This document shows positions 59,834 to 64,000 of a stretch of 64,000 bases of DNA, one piece after another. A program made the translations under genes and the position numbers. The notes under the pieces were generated by a model, which saw nothing but the letters and a program-made list of their open reading frames with translations, had not been told where the DNA came from and did not search any database. The stretch covers positions 5,250,001-5,314,000 of the forward strand of contig NC_088710.1 in assembly GCF_963576615.1 (NCBI RefSeq), given 5' to 3'. The stretch's first letter is position 1; each line of letters starts with the position of its first letter. Origin of the DNA: Watersipora subatra. Lineage: Eukaryota; Bryozoa; Gymnolaemata; Cheilostomatida; Watersiporidae.

Positions 59834-62470
59834 TCGATGCATTTCTGCGCTGTATAGATAGGTAAATGAAATTACGGCTTGAGCCAATTCAATTGTTTAT
59901 TTATAATTAATATGTATGGTTTAGGACAATAAATAAGATCGTTGTTCTTGCCCACTGTTGCGGCTTACTGCCGAAATTCTCTGCCCTGCGTATAAAAGCT
60001 TATAAAAATCAGTGAACAAGTTATTAGCCTCAGGGAAGCATTTCAAACCATTCCTGTTTCCACATTAATGTTGAAATTGATTTTATAAATTCCCAAAATT
60101 TTTATTGCTTTTACTGTATTATTTATACACCTCCCAATATTTTATTAGAATACTAAAATCTGGTAAATTAGCCTCATTTTGTGATGTAAACCCAACTTGA
60201 AAGCTTAGGTTATAGTGTACGAGGTGGAAGATAGTTCCAAGAGAATAGGGAGAAAGTACTCACAGTGAGTTCAAACATTGCCAGTTGGTTCCAACTAAAC
60301 AGAGAATATACTTGTGTAAAACTGTCATAAAGCAATGAGTAAATATTTTGTCTTCCAAAATGATTTTTGGTTTAAATTTATACTTACCTATTTGTAAGGA
60401 ACTTTAGCAATTCAGATAATATAGGAAAATATGCTTGATGATATAGAACATAATTTATACAATAATATATAACATAATATAATATAATTATTAAGAAATA
60501 AGTTCAGATAATATTTTCTAGTTATATACAGTATAAAATAGAAAGTTATAGTATATTAAGTGGTAGGGCAGCAGTGTTCAGTTATATACAGTATAACATA
60601 CATGTAGAAAGCTATACTATATAAAGCGGTAGGGCAGCGGTGTTCAGCTAAAATCCTTTACAAAGACTACTATTATCACTGTCTAAGGCCATTACATGAA
60701 AAATATTATGTGCTTAAAACCTTTTTCCTGCTTAACTTGCTCTCTGCCAACCCAGTAAGTTGTTATGGTACAGACAACGAAGGCTCTGGTATAAGATATA
60801 GGTTTTAAAAATAGAGCTGCAGATATTGTAAAATAAAACAATAAATACAGTGTATAGCAGAGACTAGTTTTGAATGCTGAAAGGGTTATGATTGCAAGGG
60901 TACATTACATAGAACCAAGGCCTCTACAATCAGCATAATTGAACTGCCTAAAACTTTGTTTCAGATTATATTATGTAAACTTTCTCAAGCGATTCTGATA
61001 TCTAAGTTTTCACACTCACTTTGGGTGTACAGCGCAATTTTAGTGTTCCAATAAAACTCAAAATGAGCTCTAGCTGTAAGAAATATAAGTTACCAACAAA
61101 AAATCGCTACTTTAAAAACTAGAAATCACTCTAATTAGACATACTACTAGTTGCAAGAGAATTAGAGGTACGGTTGTCCCTCTCGCAGGTGATTGACAGA
61201 GCAATGTATGCCCTAGTAGAATTGTTATATCCCAGTATAACAGGATCAGTTTTTTCATGATATTTACTTTTAAGGGAAGATAAAGGAAGAGAGACAGTCT
61301 GTCTGGAGAGGCGAGAATAGTGGAGATTGTTGAAGTTGGCGAATTAGACGATGCGTAAGACAATGAGGTTGCACTGTTGTGAAAGCCTTGTAGTCTTATG
61401 ACTCAACTCATCATCTGGTGGATGCAATCTGAGTCAACTATGAAGACCTTAGCCCTAGCTTAATTTGCTGTACCTTGAGGCTCTGTGGTTAACAAGTTCC
61501 ACTCTTACTAAGTCACTGTTATCGTTTACGACACCCGACTTTGGTAACTAATTAAGAGTTGTTTTCTCCTGTTGTGATAGAAAGGACAACTGAAAGATAT
61601 AGTCTTGTTTTGCTAATTAATAAATCTGGTCTACCGAAACGCTTACCATGCCAGGTCCTTTAGTGGCAAACTTTAACATAGGCTAAATGTTTATTTATTA
61701 GTTTAATTCCAATTTTATAAAAATCACTGTTTATTTAAACTTATTGCATCACTAAATATATTTGACTAGCCGTAAGTCTGGCATAGCCTGAGATTTTTCC
61801 ATTTTCAATCAATTAGCCAGCAGCAGATTCTGCAGATACTCAACACAAATTGCTACACTGCTTTCATGACAACAATTCAAACACACACAATCATAAAATT
61901 GGGTTTATTGATAGCGATATTTTACATGTATAGCTTGATACTTAAGAAACATTAACAAAGGCTAGAGCTGAGACCGTGTAGCAACTCAAATATTTACTAG
62001 TTACTAGCAGATAATTGGCATCAATGGTTTGAAACAATTGGCTGAAAACCTCTTTTAGCTTTGTAACAAAAAACAACTACCATTGAGAGAGCTGTGTATA
62101 TTAGCGACTCAGGTTATTTCCATCAGTTCTTAGTTGCAGAGGTATCGATGGGCTTCCTATGGCCCCCCAATCTAACAATGTTGGAACCCTTGCTAAATTA
62201 ACCAGCTAAAAAGCTTCAAGATTCCACTGAAGATGTAACTTACGAGTATCGTAATAAATCCTGCTGCGCAATTTGATGCTCTCAACAGCAAATGGGTCGA
62301 GTTGTATTATTAAGTCAAGCACCCTTTCACATCTTCTTTGGTACCCTCGATCACAGGCTATCTCACTGATGTGTGCTAACACTTCTGTATTTTCTAAAAT
62401 AGAATGCTTTTAAACATTGTAGACTTCAATTGTTACTAAGCAAAAGAACTACTCAGTAAATTTAAGGAAG
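59834..62470. other. About 2.6 kb without a gene
   Basis: Apart from the duplication at 60520-60648 nothing was recognised. Open frames here, such as 61112-61363 minus, show no domain. Confidence 0.5.
60520..60648. repeat. Tandem duplication, about 60-68 bp x 2
   Basis: gttatatacagtata, agaaag(t/c)tata and ggtagggcagc(a/g)gtgttcag occur twice in the same order. The second copy carries an extra acatacatgt segment. Confidence 0.8.
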
Positions 62471-62660
62471 CGATAACTAATCGCTAGTAACTACTAGTAA
62501 CTACTAGAATATACTACTAACTTCTAATGACTACTACTAGTTACTATCTGCTACAAATAACTACTAGCTATCACTAATGACTACTGATAGTTCTAGTGGC
62601 TACTAGTAACAGTCAGTAACTACTAACAATTTCTAGTCGTGACTAGGAACTACTAACACT
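62471..62660. repeat. actagta-rich low-complexity tract
   Basis: Irregular repetition of taactactagta-type words over about 190 bp with no fixed period. Confidence 0.75.
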
Positions 62661-64000
62661 CATTTATACTTAATATAAGTGAAGGTTACACCGGAAGGTG
62701 GTTAATGTTTTAATAATAATAACTTTTAATAAACATCATATCTTAAAAGCATAACATTGTTACATAGGCAGTTGCTTCATCTGTAAACTGGCCATACAAA
62801 CACCATTTCTTGCAAAGCTTGTGAGATCTCTGTTTGTTTGTTGTGCAAACCTTCCATTTCAGTAGAGAAACATGTTAAGTCCAAAATGTCACCTTTGGTT
62901 TCGGGCATCATTGTCTTGCAGTAAAACATCAGCAAATCACAAAAGAAGTTGTGTTGAGATACAGAACTGCATAGTTAGTGCCGCAGATGGTGAAGAATAG
63001 CGCAAATAATGAAGTATAAAAATCAGTGATCACGACTTGCTTATATACTTGTTGGCTATTGAAGGATTTATAAGATAATCACGTTTGGCCATCAATGGGA
63101 TTTACTAAATTGTTTTTACACAACTGTTTCCAATTTTTTTGGAGCGTCGTTCATTCTGACTGATAGAAAATTTATGATCACTATATAAGACTGACAAGAG
63201 GAGTTAATAAGTATTCCATTCTATTCTTTTGGTGTTGGTTTATAGCATTCCATCACATCGAAGGACGCCTTCTTATTCAAACATCTGTTGCAAATCCATT
63301 TTGTACTAAAATAGCGTCATTCTGTTTTCTGATAATAAAAATCTGTTTTATCTGATTAATGATGTCATTTTGACAGTGGAGAAACTTTCAGAAGAAAGTA
63401 AATTGTATTTAAAGACACAGTGGGTTGTGGAAATATACAGGTCAGGAGTTTGTGCTTGCTATTGAATAACCATGAAGATCGATACGATCTGCACCATTGG
63501 TCGGATTGCCGGAGGCTGAACTGGCAACACCAGAACTAGGAATGAATCTGGGCATCCTGCTGGGATAAAGTAAAATACTCAACCAAGAGTCTGACTGTGC
63601 TTCCCAGAAGATGGGCCGTGGCCAAACTCAAAAGCAGAGATAGATAAACTTATCCTCTGTCGCTGCTACTGCAGAGGACCAAAGATGCCAGTAAATCTGG
63701 ATCTGTTCCTGTCAACTGAATTACATCTCTGTACTGCCAAGAGAGGGACTTTGGTAACGCAAAAGCAAGTGTTCCTTAATACTTTTGCATGCAGTTTTAT
63801 GCAAAAAAATACACGTAGATATCAAATTCTTAAGACAAGGAAACTCGACTCTGTAACCTTCCTTCTTAGCGTGACTGATCGGGATCTAACAGCAACAAGT
63901 ACTTGAATTGAGACAGATAGTGATCACTTGAAGGAAATGCAATCCAGGAATATCCTCCATCTAACCAAACATTGTCCGTCAGGCATCCGGACCCCCTGCT
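62661..64000. other. Unassigned end of the window
   Basis: From about 63470 the composition becomes richer in G and C. The plus frame at 63685-63906 (73 codons, start MPVNLDLFLSTELHLC) is open. I cannot assign it, and it could be a retroelement or an exon continuing outside the window. Confidence 0.4.

Noticed and set aside
59606-59857. 83-codon plus-strand frame ending near the tRNA
   Set aside because: Much of its 3' half is antisense to the tRNA-Arg gene.
1-64000. CRISPR arrays
   Set aside because: The regular arrays here are head-to-tail tandem repeats without unique spacers, in a eukaryotic context.

Overview
The window is nuclear DNA from a multicellular eukaryote, most likely an invertebrate animal. 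It is AT-rich and non-coding DNA dominates. The one convincing protein gene is split by short GT-AG introns. There is a eukaryote-type tRNA-Arg(CCU) with internal A and B boxes. The rest is transposon debris and tandem arrays: Gypsy LTR elements, a LINE, tRNA-derived SINEs, Tigger, TTAA-flanked foldback elements, hAT-type and Harbinger-type MITEs. A marine lophotrochozoan such as a mollusc would fit, but the sequence does not prove it. There are no operons, CRISPR arrays or bacterial features.

Layout. 1-2661: decayed Gypsy element on the minus strand, with its 185-bp 5' LTR and primer-binding site. 4571-5294: 30-bp minisatellite, 24 units. 5750-28781: a transposon graveyard holding six TTAA-flanked elements with inverted-repeat ends (families at 5750 and 17702; 12964 and 23731; 10370; 27984), a Tigger element with very long palindromic ends (14645-16899), a Harbinger-type MITE (21591-22031) and other dispersed repeats. 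31109-33463: a five-exon gene for a coiled-coil protein with two C-terminal UBZ-like zinc fingers, resembling the TAX1BP1/CALCOCO autophagy receptors. 37085-37783: 5'-truncated LINE. 38851-39187: 44-bp array. 46440-48345: SINEs and a hAT-type MITE. 50700-52805: second decayed Gypsy element, plus strand. 52832-53252: a tandem array arranged as a large palindrome. 53645-54260: 22-bp array, 28 copies. 57148-57378: 32-bp array. 57968-59187: G-rich 61-bp array, exactly 20 copies. 59761-59833: tRNA-Arg.

The genes do not form a pathway. The zinc-finger protein is probably a selective-autophagy or ubiquitin-binding adaptor. The transposon copies look non-autonomous: every coding piece seen carries stops, frameshifts or deletions, so any mobility would need enzymes encoded elsewhere. 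The most unusual structures are the cluster of TTAA foldback elements, the gene's start codon lying in the last unit of a repeated splice-acceptor segment, the head-to-head inverted tandem array at 53 kb and the 61-bp G-rich array. I see no clear novel enzymatic system.
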